In this document: positions 8,384 through 20,433 of the stretch, one piece after another
Position numbering within the stretch: position 1 is the stretch's first letter
Layout of the letters: each line of letters starts with the position of its first letter
Assembly (NCBI GenBank): GCA_963773105.1
Contig: CAVZAA010000002.1
Location: forward strand, 744,001-808,000
Length of the DNA stretch: 64,000 nt
From: Trebonia sp963773105
GTDB lineage: Bacteria; Actinomycetota; Actinomycetes; Streptosporangiales; Streptosporangiaceae
Direction: 5' to 3'
Notes under the pieces: generated by a model
The model's input: only the letters and a program-made list of their open reading frames with translations
Database searches by the model: none
What the model was told of the DNA's origin: nothing
Position numbers and translations under genes: made by a program

Positions 8384-9907
8384 TTAGCCGAGCCAGCCGC
8401 CGCGGGTGAGTTGGTCGAGCACCACCGCGACCGCCTCGTGCCTGGAGACCTGGGACGTGTCGATCACGACGTCGGCGTCGTCGGGCGCCTCGTACGGGTC
8501 GGAAATCCCGGTGAACGAGCCGATCACGCCCGCCCGCGCCTGGGCGTACAGGCCCTTGCGGTCGCGCGCCTCGCAGACCTCGAGCGGCGTCGACACGTGC
8601 ACGAGGACGAAGTCGCCGACCTCGGAGACCATCCTCCGCACCCCGGCCCGCGCCGCCGCGTAGGGGGCGATCGGCGCGCAGATCGCGATCCCGCCGTGCC
8701 GCGCGACCTCGGTCGCCACGTACCCGATGCGGGCGATGTTGAGGTCCCGGTCGGCCCGGGAGAACGTGAGCCCGGCCGAGAGCAGGTGTCGCACCAGGTC
8801 GCCGTCGAGCAGCGAGACCGTCCGGTCGCCGCGCTCAAGCAGTGCGTCGCGAAGGTCCCGGGCGAGGGTCGACTTGCCGGAACCGGACAGGCCGGTGCAG
8901 AAGACGACGACGCCGCGGGCCGACCGGGGCGGCCGGGCCCGGCGCAGCTCGGCCGCCACGGCCGCGGGCATCAGCCAGGCCGGCAGCGGATCGCCGTGGT
9001 CGAGCAGCTCGCCGAGCTCGCCGTCGGACAGCTCGGTCCGCTCGAGCCCCGGCTCGATCCGGCCGAGCGGCCGCCACACCTCGGCCAGCGGGTCGTACGC
9101 CCACTCGCCTTCGGCCAGGATCTCTATCCCGAGCTTCTTAAAGTCAAATTCCGTTTTGCCCGAACGGTCGCGTGGTTCCTGCGCCACCCGTCCGCCGTCT
9201 GCCAGCAGGTGGGTCGCCCCGTAGGCGGCGGCGACGACGGCGCGGGCCCGCAGCTCGTCGGCGGGGCCGTCCTGCGGCGGCAGCGGCACCGGGACGACGA
9301 GGGTGCTCTCTGGGAGCTGGCGGGCGGCGGCGCGGACGGCGCGGACCAGCGCCTCCGGGCGGATGACGAGCTCGGCCGGGCCTGCTACCAGCGGGAGCAG
9401 CAGGATTCTGGCCCGCAGCTGGTCGGCCAGGTGCCTCAGCTGGCCGAGCTGCCGCTGGCCGAGCGGCCTTCTGGTCGCGAGCGCGAGCACCGGGGCTGGG
9501 CCGAGCTCGGCCCGCACGTCGGCCGGACGCCGGCGGAGGGCGCGGAACGGCCCGTGCTCGGGCGCGCGCAGCGCGGTGACCGGGCCGGCCAGCCTGAGCG
9601 CGTCGCCCAAGGAGTCGACCGGGGTCCGCTCGGTGATCTCGATCACCGCGAGCGGCGACCCCTCTGGGTCCTGCAGGACCAGGCGGTCGGCGTCGGCCGT
9701 GACGGCGCCGGCCGAGACGGTGAGCGTGACCGGGATCGGCCAGGGGGTGCCGTCGGCCAGCTCGCCCCTGGCGGCGACGGCGGCCACGTCGGCGGCGGTC
9801 AGGTACCCGCTCAGCGGGGCGAACGCGCCCGAGGTGAGCAGCTCGAGCTGGCCGAGCTGCTCGTCGCCCGGGGTCCAGGCCGGCCAGTCGGCAAGCTCAG
9901 CGGGCAA
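8384..9907 (-). CDS. cysC: adenylylsulfate kinase with N-terminal degenerate ATP-sulfurylase-like domain
   Basis: 507 residues. The C-terminal ~180 residues are a complete APS kinase: P-loop GLSGSGKSTLARDL (about residue 335), the DGDLVRHLLSAGLTFSRADR motif, and RKGLYAQARAG with FTGISDPYE near the end. The reaction is APS + ATP to PAPS. Residues 1-110 resemble the ATP-sulfurylase PUA-like domain (GAFAPLSGYLTAADV). The middle resembles the sulfurylase catalytic domain, but the expected RNPxHxxH nucleotide-binding motif is replaced by ATRRPLGQRQLGQLRH, so sulfurylase activity is unlikely. This long form is known in actinomycetes. It mirrors the fungal enzyme, in which the kinase half is the dead one. 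Confidence 0.85.
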   Translation of the reverse strand: MPAELADWPAWTPGDEQLGQLELLTSGAFAPLSGYLTAADVAAVAARGELADGTPWPIPVTLTVSAGAVTADADRLVLQDPEGSPLAVIEITERTPVDSLGDALRLAGPVTALRAPEHGPFRALRRRPADVRAELGPAPVLALATRRPLGQRQLGQLRHLADQLRARILLLPLVAGPAELVIRPEALVRAVRAAARQLPESTLVVPVPLPPQDGPADELRARAVVAAAYGATHLLADGGRVAQEPRDRSGKTEFDFKKLGIEILAEGEWAYDPLAEVWRPLGRIEPGLERTELSDGELGELLDHGDPLPAWLMPAAVAAELRRARPPRSARGVVVFCTGLSGSGKSTLARDLRDALLERGDRTVSLLDGDLVRHLLSAGLTFSRADRDLNIARIGYVATEVARHGGIAICAPIAPYAAARAGVRRMVSEVGDFVLVHVSTPLEVCEARDRKGLYAQARAGVIGSFTGISDPYEAPDDADVVIDTSQVSRHEAVAVVLDQLTRGGWLG

Positions 9908-9958
9908 CTCAGGTCACGTGCGCCTCCGTATCGCGGGGATGTGGACGACGCTCGTGCG

Positions 9959-10720
9959 CTATACGACGCGGGCGAAGCGGTCCAGCGGCTTGCGGATCAC
10001 GTAGAGCAGCTCATCGTGGCTGGCGGTATAGCGTCCTCGGGAAAGCCAGGCAATGGCGGCGCAGATGATCCGCACCGACGATGATAGCCCGGCCGGGTGA
10101 TCGGGTCGGGTCAGCTCGGTCCTGCGGGACGCGATGACGAGGCCCCGCAACAGCGCGTAGGACGCGATGCCCTCGTCGCAGACCGCCTTCTCGTAGACCG
10201 GCGGGAACGGTCCTGGCACGCCGGGCCAGAACCGGGACCAGATGAAACGGCGGACCGGGCCGGGCAGCAGCCGGTCCAGCAGCGCCGCCGCGCTGCGCCG
10301 GTCGCCGCTCCGCAGCAGCAGCAGGCCGCCCGGCTTGAGCGCGCTTGTGAGCCGGTCAAGCACGAGCTCGACGTGCTGCACGCGCTCGAGCAGCAGCGCG
10401 CAGTAGACCACGTCGTAGGCGCGCTGCGGGATCGGCGCGGTGCGCAGGTCGCCGGTGATAACGGCGTCGTAGGCGGACTGCGCCTCGCGCAGCGCCCCCC
10501 GGGCGACCGGGTTGTCGTCATCGACGACGGAGACCGAGACCACGAAGCCGCCCTCGGCGAGCTCGGCGATGCCGAGCTCGCGCAGCGGCGCCTGGCAGCC
10601 GGCCTGCAGGAGGCTGGCCGGGCGCCCCAGGCTCTGCAGCATGTAGTCGCGCAACGGCTCGGCGAAGAAACGGTTTACCTTGCGCTGAGTGTCGGGAGCG
10701 CCACGCTCCGCAGTCGTCAT
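9959..10720 (-). CDS. class I SAM-dependent methyltransferase
   Basis: 253 residues. The SAM-binding region is somewhat degenerate: motif I reads LLQAGCQAPLRELG (about residues 37-50), the acidic strand is SVSVVDDDNP, and motif IV is YDVVYCALLLERVQH followed by LKPGGLLLLRSGD. The C-terminal part (FIWSRFWPGVPGPFPPVYE onward) is typical of uncharacterised actinobacterial Methyltransf_11 proteins. The substrate is unknown. It is divergent from mfd with a 315-bp gap. Confidence 0.75.
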   Translation of the reverse strand: MTTAERGAPDTQRKVNRFFAEPLRDYMLQSLGRPASLLQAGCQAPLRELGIAELAEGGFVVSVSVVDDDNPVARGALREAQSAYDAVITGDLRTAPIPQRAYDVVYCALLLERVQHVELVLDRLTSALKPGGLLLLRSGDRRSAAALLDRLLPGPVRRFIWSRFWPGVPGPFPPVYEKAVCDEGIASYALLRGLVIASRRTELTRPDHPAGLSSSVRIICAAIAWLSRGRYTASHDELLYVIRKPLDRFARVV

Positions 10721-11035
10721 GTCCGTATGCTAATTGAATTTCTCCGCACTGACTCCCATTTATGTGATGGCGGGTGCCGAGAGTGGCGAATAGCCGGCCT
10801 TTGTCCCGTTCTGCCAATCCGGAGGTCGCACGATCAGGCGGGCGAGCGTGCTGGGCTGTGCGGGTTTGCGGGCGGCTAGGACGTAAACTAGAAGAGGTCT
10901 AGGCGTGCGCCCGCGGTTGAGCTAGCGGGCGCCGCGGTCCGGGGACGCACGGGGGTTCGTGTGCCTCGGTGCCGCCGGCAGGTGGGCCGCGCCCGCTGCA
11001 TCAGGGAACCCCCGCATACCCGACGTTGGGACAAC
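10721..11035. other. intergenic region between divergent methyltransferase and mfd
   Basis: 315 bp without a supported gene. It must hold both promoters. The first ~50 bases are AT-richer (around 10725-10765), and GTAAACTAGAAGAGG lies near 10883. No hairpin, repeat or RNA motif was recognised. Confidence 0.4.
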
Positions 11036-14668
<3,633 letters not shown>

Positions 14669-14706
14669 GTTCCAGTTGTCGTTTGAAGTGTTGGAAGGGA
14701 CCGCCT

Positions 14707-14736
14707 GTGTTTGGCAGGGCTGTGTTTGGCAGGGCT
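14707..14736 (+). repeat. 15-bp tandem duplication at the lipoprotein start region
   Basis: GTGTTTGGCAGGGCT occurs twice in direct succession (14707-14721 and 14722-14736). Each copy carries a GTG and a TTG, so it multiplies the candidate start codons of the downstream lipoprotein. Being 15 bp it preserves frame. Confidence 0.85.
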
Positions 14737-15430
14737 GTGCCCGCGAAGAAGGACCAGTCGTGCGGCCGCGCTCGGCGTGGCCGGCCTTGGCGTTTGCGCG
14801 CTCATGGCCGGGTGCTCACCGGTGCAGGCGGGGTCGGCGGCGATCGTCGGCAATCAGCGGATCACCTCCTCGTCCCTCGACCAGCAGGTGTCGAACCTGC
14901 AGGCGGCGTCCGCCCCTTACGGCAGCCAGATCCAGCTCACCGCCGCGGAGCAGCCCCGGGCGGTGCTGACCTGGCTGATCAGGTTCTCCATAATGGACCA
15001 GCTGGCCGCGGACAACAACATCTCGGTGACGCAGGCGCAGGCACAGACGGGGTTGTCGGAGATCCAGTCGGAGGCCGCGTCCTCCGCCTCGCAGGAGGGC
15101 TACAGCAGCGCGACTGCGCTGTTCCTCGGCAACGGGATCTCGCCCCAGATGCTGCCCGATCTCGGTCGCTGGGTGGCGCAGGAGAGCGCCTTCCAGATCA
15201 AGGCGAACGGCGGCAAGCAGCCGAGCACGCAGGCGCAGAGCAACACCGTGACGGCGGCGTACAACAAGGCGGAGTGCCAGGCCGCCAAGGCGCTCAACAT
15301 CCAGGTCAGCCCGCAGTTCGGCCGGCTCGACTACACCCAGTACTCGGTGGTGCCCGCCACCAACACGCTGTCCCAGCCAGCGGGCGTGCCCTCGCCCGCG
15401 TCCACCGCGGGGCTCACCCCGGCGTGCTGA
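14711..15430 (+). CDS. SurA-N-domain-like lipoprotein
   Basis: About 239 residues. A signal peptide with a lipobox (LGVAGLGVCALMAGC, lipidated Cys about residue 34) predicts export and membrane anchoring. The mature region starts AAIVGNQRITSSSLDQQVSNL, the typical SurA N-terminal chaperone motif, with no parvulin domain. A similar lipoprotein follows mfd in other actinomycetes. The start is uncertain. TTG 14711 lies 10 bases after GGAAGGGA and is used here, but a 15-bp tandem repeat creates alternatives, and the other frame (GTG 14707 or 14737) would need an indel. Its stop is one base before the mazG start. Confidence 0.78.
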   Translation: MAGLCLAGLCPRRRTSRAAALGVAGLGVCALMAGCSPVQAGSAAIVGNQRITSSSLDQQVSNLQAASAPYGSQIQLTAAEQPRAVLTWLIRFSIMDQLAADNNISVTQAQAQTGLSEIQSEAASSASQEGYSSATALFLGNGISPQMLPDLGRWVAQESAFQIKANGGKQPSTQAQSNTVTAAYNKAECQAAKALNIQVSPQFGRLDYTQYSVVPATNTLSQPAGVPSPASTAGLTPAC

Positions 15431-15431
15431 G

Positions 15432-16172
15432 GTGACCGGCCCGACGGGCGTCCCGGCCGGCGCCGTGCCCGGCGAAGCCGTGCCCGGCGGGCGGCTGCTC
15501 GAACTAGTCGCGGTGGTGGACACGCTGCGCCGGTCCTGCCCCTGGGACCGGGAGCAGACGCACGCGTCGCTGCTGCGGTACCTGCTTGAAGAGGCGTACG
15601 AGGCGGCCGAGACGATCGAGGCCGATGACATGCCGGCGCTCCGCGAGGAGATCGGCGACGTGCTGTTCCAGGTAATGTTCCACGCCCGGATCGCGTCGGA
15701 GCGGCCCGCCGACGAGGGCGGCTTCACCATCGACGATGTGGCCGACACCCTCGCCGCGAAGCTGATCAGGCGGCATCCGCACGTGTTCGCCGGGGTCTCG
15801 GTGTCGTCGGCGGCGGACGTCAACGCCAACTGGGAAGAGATCAAGCAGGCGGAACGGGCGGCGAAGGCAGCGGAGACCGGGTCGGGGCGGCCCTCTGCGC
15901 TCGACGGAGTGGTGTTCGGGCAGCCCGCGCTCTCGCTGGCCGCGCAACTGCAGCGCCGGGCGGAGCGAGCGGGCTTCCCCACGGCGCTGCCGTCATCGGA
16001 CGACGGCGTCACGGCCGCGGAGGATGTTGGCAATGAGCTGTTTCGTCTCGTTGCGAGGGCGTCCGCTGCCGGAATTGACCCGGAATTGGAATTGCGTTCC
16101 GCGGCCAGACGCTACGCGGATCTGCTGCGTTCATGGGAGCGCTCGAACCCGCCCATGACTGGCGGATCCTGA
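15432..16172 (+). CDS. mazG: nucleoside triphosphate pyrophosphohydrolase MazG
   Basis: 246 residues from GTG 15432. The all-alpha NTP-PPase signature is CPWDREQTHASLLRYLLEE (about residues 36-54), with the metal-binding EExxE...ExxD pattern continued in EEIGDVLFQVMFHARIA (about residue 75). A second half covers HPHVFAGVSVSSAADVNANW. It hydrolyses NTPs to NMP and pyrophosphate as house-cleaning of damaged nucleotides. In many actinobacteria mazG is next or nearly next to eno; here the EPS locus begins immediately after it. Confidence 0.93.
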   Translation: MTGPTGVPAGAVPGEAVPGGRLLELVAVVDTLRRSCPWDREQTHASLLRYLLEEAYEAAETIEADDMPALREEIGDVLFQVMFHARIASERPADEGGFTIDDVADTLAAKLIRRHPHVFAGVSVSSAADVNANWEEIKQAERAAKAAETGSGRPSALDGVVFGQPALSLAAQLQRRAERAGFPTALPSSDDGVTAAEDVGNELFRLVARASAAGIDPELELRSAARRYADLLRSWERSNPPMTGGS

Positions 16173-16463
16173 TTAACGGCCGCTTGATGCGCTTAGTCGC
16201 CGTTGCTAGGCGTTGCTAGGCGTTGGGCGAGGGATTCAAATTCGTCGTTTTGTAATTTTGTTTTTGATTGAAATAGTTTGAATATGTTCCGCTGATTAGG
16301 GCTGGACTGATTCCCGTTTCCGTGGTTAGGGTGGCAACTGGGAACGGGGGCCCAAGCATCGCCTTAGTGAAGGCTTCTTGCTGCCTGGTCTTCGTCACCC
16401 AATGTAATCGACACGTTGCTTGCTGTAAGCGGCATTCGTGTCGGTCGTTAGGGGGTGGCTAGC
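16173..16463. other. AT-rich intergenic region upstream of the EPS locus
   Basis: About 290 bp with no convincing gene. The stretch 16230-16300 is strikingly AT-rich for this genome and contains several T-runs. CGTTGCTAGG is repeated in tandem at about 16200-16220. It probably carries the promoter of the EPS cluster and marks the left junction of the locus. A 60-codon minus-strand frame inside it lacks any family match or Shine-Dalgarno site. Confidence 0.5.
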
Positions 16464-17912
16464 GTGAGTAACTTGTTGATTTCTGCTGACGATCGGCGGA
16501 TGGGGCTGGCCCCCAGGCCGGCCGTGTGGGCGAAGGAATATGTGATTCGGACGGCAATGTCCGATTTCGTGATTGCGGCCGTATGTTCCTCGGTGGCTAT
16601 TGCGATCCGTTTCGGCGGGCGCCTTGGCCTCGAATACGCGATGCTCTGCGTCGCCCTGCCGCTGCTCTGGGTGGCGACCTTGTTGCTTTTCGGAGCGTAC
16701 AGCGTCAGGGACGTCGGTATCGGCTCGGATGAATTCCGCAAGGTGCTGAACGCGGGCTTCAGCCTGACCGCGGGGATGGCGATCCTCTCTTACGCGGTGA
16801 ACGTGGAGTTGTCGCGCGAATACCTGCTGCTGACGATGCCGACCCTCATCGGAGCCGATCTGTGCGCCAGGCTCGCGCAGCGAAAGCGGCTGTACCGGCG
16901 GCGCGCCAGGGGGCAGTGCATGTCCACCGTGCTGGCGGTCGGACCCGAGCCGGCGGTGGCCGACCTGGTGATGGAGCTAAGGCGCGGCACCTACCACGGG
17001 CTCGCCGTGGTGGCGGCCTGTGTGGGGGGCGCGACCACGAGCAAGGCGGTCGCGGGCATTCCGGTGTTCGGCGGGCTGGCCGTGGACGATGTGGTGAGCG
17101 CCGTGCGCCGCAGCGGTGCCGACACGGTGGCGGTCCTGTCGAGCAGCGAGCTCGACGCCGTAACGCTCCGACAGATCGCGTGGGGACTGGAGAAGACGGG
17201 CACCGGCCTGTACGTCGCGCCCGCGCTGCTTGACGTGGCGGGCCCGCGGACGACGATCAGGCCGACGGCGGGGCTGACGCTGCTCCACGTCGACCACCCG
17301 GAGCTCAGCGGCCCGCGCCAGGCCATCAAGGGGCTCTTCGACCGGGTCATGGCGGGGATCGCGCTGGTTATGCTCTCCCCGGTGTTCCTCGCGCTGGCCG
17401 TGGCGATCCGGACTTCCGACAACGGCCCGGCGCTGTTCGCCCAGACGAGAGTCGGGAAGAACGGCCGTACGTTCAAGATGTACAAGTTCCGCACGATGGT
17501 CGTGGACGCCGAGCAGCGCCTCGCCGAGCTCCGTGCGCGCAACGAGTCCGACGGCCTTCTGTTCAAGATGCGGCACGATCCGCGGATCACGGCGGTCGGG
17601 GCGCAGCTGCGCAAGTGGTCGCTGGACGAGCTGCCGCAGCTCATTAACGTCTTCCGAGGCGAGATGTCGCTGGTTGGACCCCGTCCGCCGCTTCCGAGCG
17701 AGGTGGCGCTTTACTCGAACAACGTCCGGCGCCGGCTTGCAGTGAAGCCGGGAATGACCGGCATGTGGCAGGTGTACGGCCGGTCCAACCTGTCTTGGGA
17801 GGATTCGGTACGACTAGACCTGCGGTACGTCGAGAATTGGTCGTTCGCTCTGGACCTGCACATCCTGTGGAAGACGGCATCGGCGATGTTCCAGACCGAA
17901 GGCGCCTGGTGA
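16464..17912 (+). CDS. exopolysaccharide initiating sugar-1-phosphate transferase (WcaJ/CpsE type)
   Basis: 482 residues; GTG 16464 is preferred to the in-frame GTG 16455 because AGGGGG (16450-16455) is correctly spaced. The N-terminus has about four transmembrane helices and a Rossmann-like CoA-binding-type domain (VLAVGPEPAVADLVMELR). The C-terminal ~200 residues are the bacterial sugar transferase domain: FDRVMAGIALVMLSPVFLAL helix, KMYKFRTMVVDAE, WSLDELPQLINVFRGEMSLV and GPRPPLPSE, then KPGMTGMWQVYGRS. It transfers a sugar phosphate from a nucleotide sugar to undecaprenyl phosphate, starting each repeat unit. It is the first gene of the EPS cluster. Confidence 0.93.
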   Translation: MSNLLISADDRRMGLAPRPAVWAKEYVIRTAMSDFVIAAVCSSVAIAIRFGGRLGLEYAMLCVALPLLWVATLLLFGAYSVRDVGIGSDEFRKVLNAGFSLTAGMAILSYAVNVELSREYLLLTMPTLIGADLCARLAQRKRLYRRRARGQCMSTVLAVGPEPAVADLVMELRRGTYHGLAVVAACVGGATTSKAVAGIPVFGGLAVDDVVSAVRRSGADTVAVLSSSELDAVTLRQIAWGLEKTGTGLYVAPALLDVAGPRTTIRPTAGLTLLHVDHPELSGPRQAIKGLFDRVMAGIALVMLSPVFLALAVAIRTSDNGPALFAQTRVGKNGRTFKMYKFRTMVVDAEQRLAELRARNESDGLLFKMRHDPRITAVGAQLRKWSLDELPQLINVFRGEMSLVGPRPPLPSEVALYSNNVRRRLAVKPGMTGMWQVYGRSNLSWEDSVRLDLRYVENWSFALDLHILWKTASAMFQTEGAW

Positions 17913-17942
17913 GCCCGAGTGACGCGTGCCCGCCCGGGTGAC

Positions 17943-19061
17943 CTAGCACAGGGAATCGGCGTCCACCCAGGTGCCCCCGGCGTCCTCGATCTCCGGGTAG
18001 GCCTTGCGCACCTCCGGGATGAGGTCGGAGACGAAGATCAGCACGGCGTCGGGCGACCGCGCGATGAGCTCATCCGGGCTGATGACGGGGATCGTGGTTC
18101 CCGGCATCCGAAGCCCGTGCTTTCCGGGCGATGCGTCCGCCACCGCCGGCAGCAGGTCGCTGTCCACCTCGGCGGAACGCAGGAGCGCCACCGCGCGGGA
18201 TGCCGCGCTGTAGCCGAGTACCGACCTTCCCGCCTCCCTCTGCGCGGTCAGCCAGGAGCGCAGCGCCCCCGCCCGGGCCCCGACGTCACGCTGGAGCCCG
18301 CGCACGACCTCCGGGTCGGTGACGCGGGTGCGAGCCTCGGCGGCCAGCAGCGATCTGATCGTGTGGTCGGGCGCCTGGGCGAAGGCGCCGTCGTCGCCGT
18401 CGCGGCACGCCGCGAGCAGCACGGTGCCGCCGTAGAGGCTGAACTGCCAGGCGGTGCGCGGGCCGAGCCCGACCGCGGCCAGCATCGTGGTCAGCGCGGT
18501 GCCGGAGTAGTAGGCGTAGTGGCCGTGGCGCAAGGCGTTCCACTGTCCGTGGCGGACGATCGAGTCGAGGGAGTGGAATTGGAGCAGGAGTATCCCGCCC
18601 GGCCGCAACCGGGCGGCACGTTCGGCCAGCGCCGCCGCTTGGTCCGCTGCGTGCATCATCCCGAAGCAGTCGATGATCACGTCCGCCCCGTCCCGGTCGG
18701 CCGCCTGGGTCAGGCCGCGGGCCGCCAGCAGATCAAGCCAGGACCCGCCGTGCGGACTGCCGTACTCGGCGACATGGGCGCCCGCGGTCAGCAGGCCCGC
18801 GGCGGCGACGCGACCGACCGCGTCCGCGGCCTGGGCGACGAGAGCGGCCGGCTCGGCGCCCCTTGGCTCCTCCGGCACGGTCGGATCGGTGAGCAACTGC
18901 GCCAGCCCGCAGAAATTACAAAGCCACATCTGCAGCGGGTAAACCGGATCGGGCTTTTGATCGTCGTATTGTGGAAAGTAGTCGCAGGCCGGCTGCTCAC
19001 CGAGATCGAGAACAACATCGCCGCTCCGGTTGCCGCAGGCCCGGCACTCATGACTATCCAT
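17943..19061 (-). CDS. zinc-binding C-methyltransferase-like protein with contracted SAM domain
   Basis: 372 residues. The N-terminal zinc-binding module has two Cys pairs, CRACG (about residue 5) and CNFCG (about residue 48), as in sugar C-methyltransferases such as the TylCIII/NovU family. The C-terminal ~170 residues match the Methyltransf_14 domain (SVLGYSAASRAVALL, then DASPGKHGLRMPGTTIPVIS). Between them the SAM-binding core looks reduced: motif I reads VAEYGSPHGGSWLD, and the segment equivalent to FSDYAYFSSYSDSW in the plus-strand neighbour is absent. It may be inactive or act on a different substrate. It is divergent from its intact relative. Confidence 0.8.
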   Translation of the reverse strand: MDSHECRACGNRSGDVVLDLGEQPACDYFPQYDDQKPDPVYPLQMWLCNFCGLAQLLTDPTVPEEPRGAEPAALVAQAADAVGRVAAAGLLTAGAHVAEYGSPHGGSWLDLLAARGLTQAADRDGADVIIDCFGMMHAADQAAALAERAARLRPGGILLLQFHSLDSIVRHGQWNALRHGHYAYYSGTALTTMLAAVGLGPRTAWQFSLYGGTVLLAACRDGDDGAFAQAPDHTIRSLLAAEARTRVTDPEVVRGLQRDVGARAGALRSWLTAQREAGRSVLGYSAASRAVALLRSAEVDSDLLPAVADASPGKHGLRMPGTTIPVISPDELIARSPDAVLIFVSDLIPEVRKAYPEIEDAGGTWVDADSLC

Positions 19062-19171
19062 CAGATTCTCCCTTTCGGCTGCACTTGATACTCAAGTAGT
19101 CCGTTAGGCCCAACATATGGCATTTTCAGAACACGATCGTAAGCGAATGCAGAACACTTGTCTGGGGGGAC

Positions 19172-20404
19172 ATGTTGTCACAACATTCATGCCGGCTGTG
19201 CGACGCGAGGCAAATGAACACATTTGTCGATCTCGGGATGTCGCCGTTGTGCGAGAGCTATCTGCCGGCCGAACGACTCGACGATCCTGAGACGTTCTAT
19301 CCGTTGCATGTCCGATTGTGCGCTGAATGCCTGCTCGTGCAGTTGCCTGCATATGTGCCGGGCGAGGATATCTTCTCCGATTACGCGTACTTCTCGTCCT
19401 ACTCTGACTCCTGGGTGGCGCACGCGAAGCGCTACGCCGACGAGATGGCCCGGCGGCTCCGCCTGACCTCGGACAGCCTCGTCACCGAGGTGGCCAGCAA
19501 CGACGGCTACCTGCTGCAGCACTTCCACGCGGCCGGCATCCCGGTGCTCGGCGTCGAGCCGGCCGGGAACGTCGCGCAGGCGGCCGAGGAGAAGGGCATC
19601 AGGACCGTGGTGCGCTTCCTGGGGCCGGAGACCGGGCAGGAGATCGCGGCCGCGTACGGTCGCGCCGATCTCGTCGCCGCGAACAACGTGTTCGCGCACG
19701 TCCCCGACATCCGCGGCTTCGCGGTCGGGCTGCGCATGCTGGTCAAGGACACCGGTCTGGTGACCCTGGAGTTCCCGCATCTGCTGCGGCTGATCGAGCG
19801 GCGTCAGTACGACACGATCTACCATGAGCATTACTCGTACCTGTCGCTGCGCACGGCCGGCCGCGCGCTCGCGGCGGGCGGACTGCGCGTCGTCGATGTC
19901 GATGAACTCGGCACCCACGGGGGATCGCTGCGCGTGCACGCCCGTCCCGCAGAGACGGCAGGCGAGCCCGACCAGCGGGTCAAGGCGGTGCTGGCCGCGG
20001 AGGAGGCGGCCGGGCTGCACACCGTAGCCGGGCACGAGGGGTTCGCCGGGGCCGTGCTCAAGATCAAGAGCGACCTGCTCGGCTTCCTGCTCGCGGCGAG
20101 GGCCGAGGGCAAGACGGTGGCCGGGTACGGTGCCCCGGGCAAGGGCAACACCCTGCTCAACCACTGCGGCATCAGGTCGGATCTGCTCGCCTACACCGTC
20201 GACCGGTCACCGCATAAGCAGGGCATGTTCCTGCCGGGAACGCATATCCCGATCCACGCGCCCGAGCGCATCGCGGAAACCAAACCGGACTACGTGCTCG
20301 TCCTGCCGTGGAACCTCAGGGACGAGATCAGCGACCAGCTGGCGTACGTCAGGTCCTGGGGCGGCCGCCTGGTTTTCCCCATTCCCGCGCTTGAAGTCGT
20401 CTGA
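19172..20404 (+). CDS. NDP-sugar C-methyltransferase family protein
   Basis: 410 residues. The zinc module has Cys pairs CRLCD (about residue 7) and CAECL (about residue 50). The SAM core has motif I TEVASNDGYLLQHF (about residue 106), the acidic VLGVEPAGN and VAANNVFAHVPD. The YHEHYSYLSL motif is characteristic of this family, with active-site Tyr/His/Glu. The C-terminal domain includes GYGAPGKGNTLLNHCG. Characterised relatives methylate carbon 3 of TDP-4-keto-deoxysugars. In this cassette it sits beside a nucleotidyltransferase, as in several polysaccharide loci. The exact sugar is not known. Confidence 0.88.
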   Translation: MLSQHSCRLCDARQMNTFVDLGMSPLCESYLPAERLDDPETFYPLHVRLCAECLLVQLPAYVPGEDIFSDYAYFSSYSDSWVAHAKRYADEMARRLRLTSDSLVTEVASNDGYLLQHFHAAGIPVLGVEPAGNVAQAAEEKGIRTVVRFLGPETGQEIAAAYGRADLVAANNVFAHVPDIRGFAVGLRMLVKDTGLVTLEFPHLLRLIERRQYDTIYHEHYSYLSLRTAGRALAAGGLRVVDVDELGTHGGSLRVHARPAETAGEPDQRVKAVLAAEEAAGLHTVAGHEGFAGAVLKIKSDLLGFLLAARAEGKTVAGYGAPGKGNTLLNHCGIRSDLLAYTVDRSPHKQGMFLPGTHIPIHAPERIAETKPDYVLVLPWNLRDEISDQLAYVRSWGGRLVFPIPALEVV

Positions 20405-20433
20405 GCAATGCCGTCTCAAAGGAGAGTGTCGAG

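Noticed and set aside
16216..16398. 60-codon minus-strand frame in the AT-rich gap before the EPS locus
   Set aside because: No ribosome-binding site, no family similarity, and an Asn/Tyr/Lys-rich composition unlike the genome; a chance frame in AT-rich DNA.
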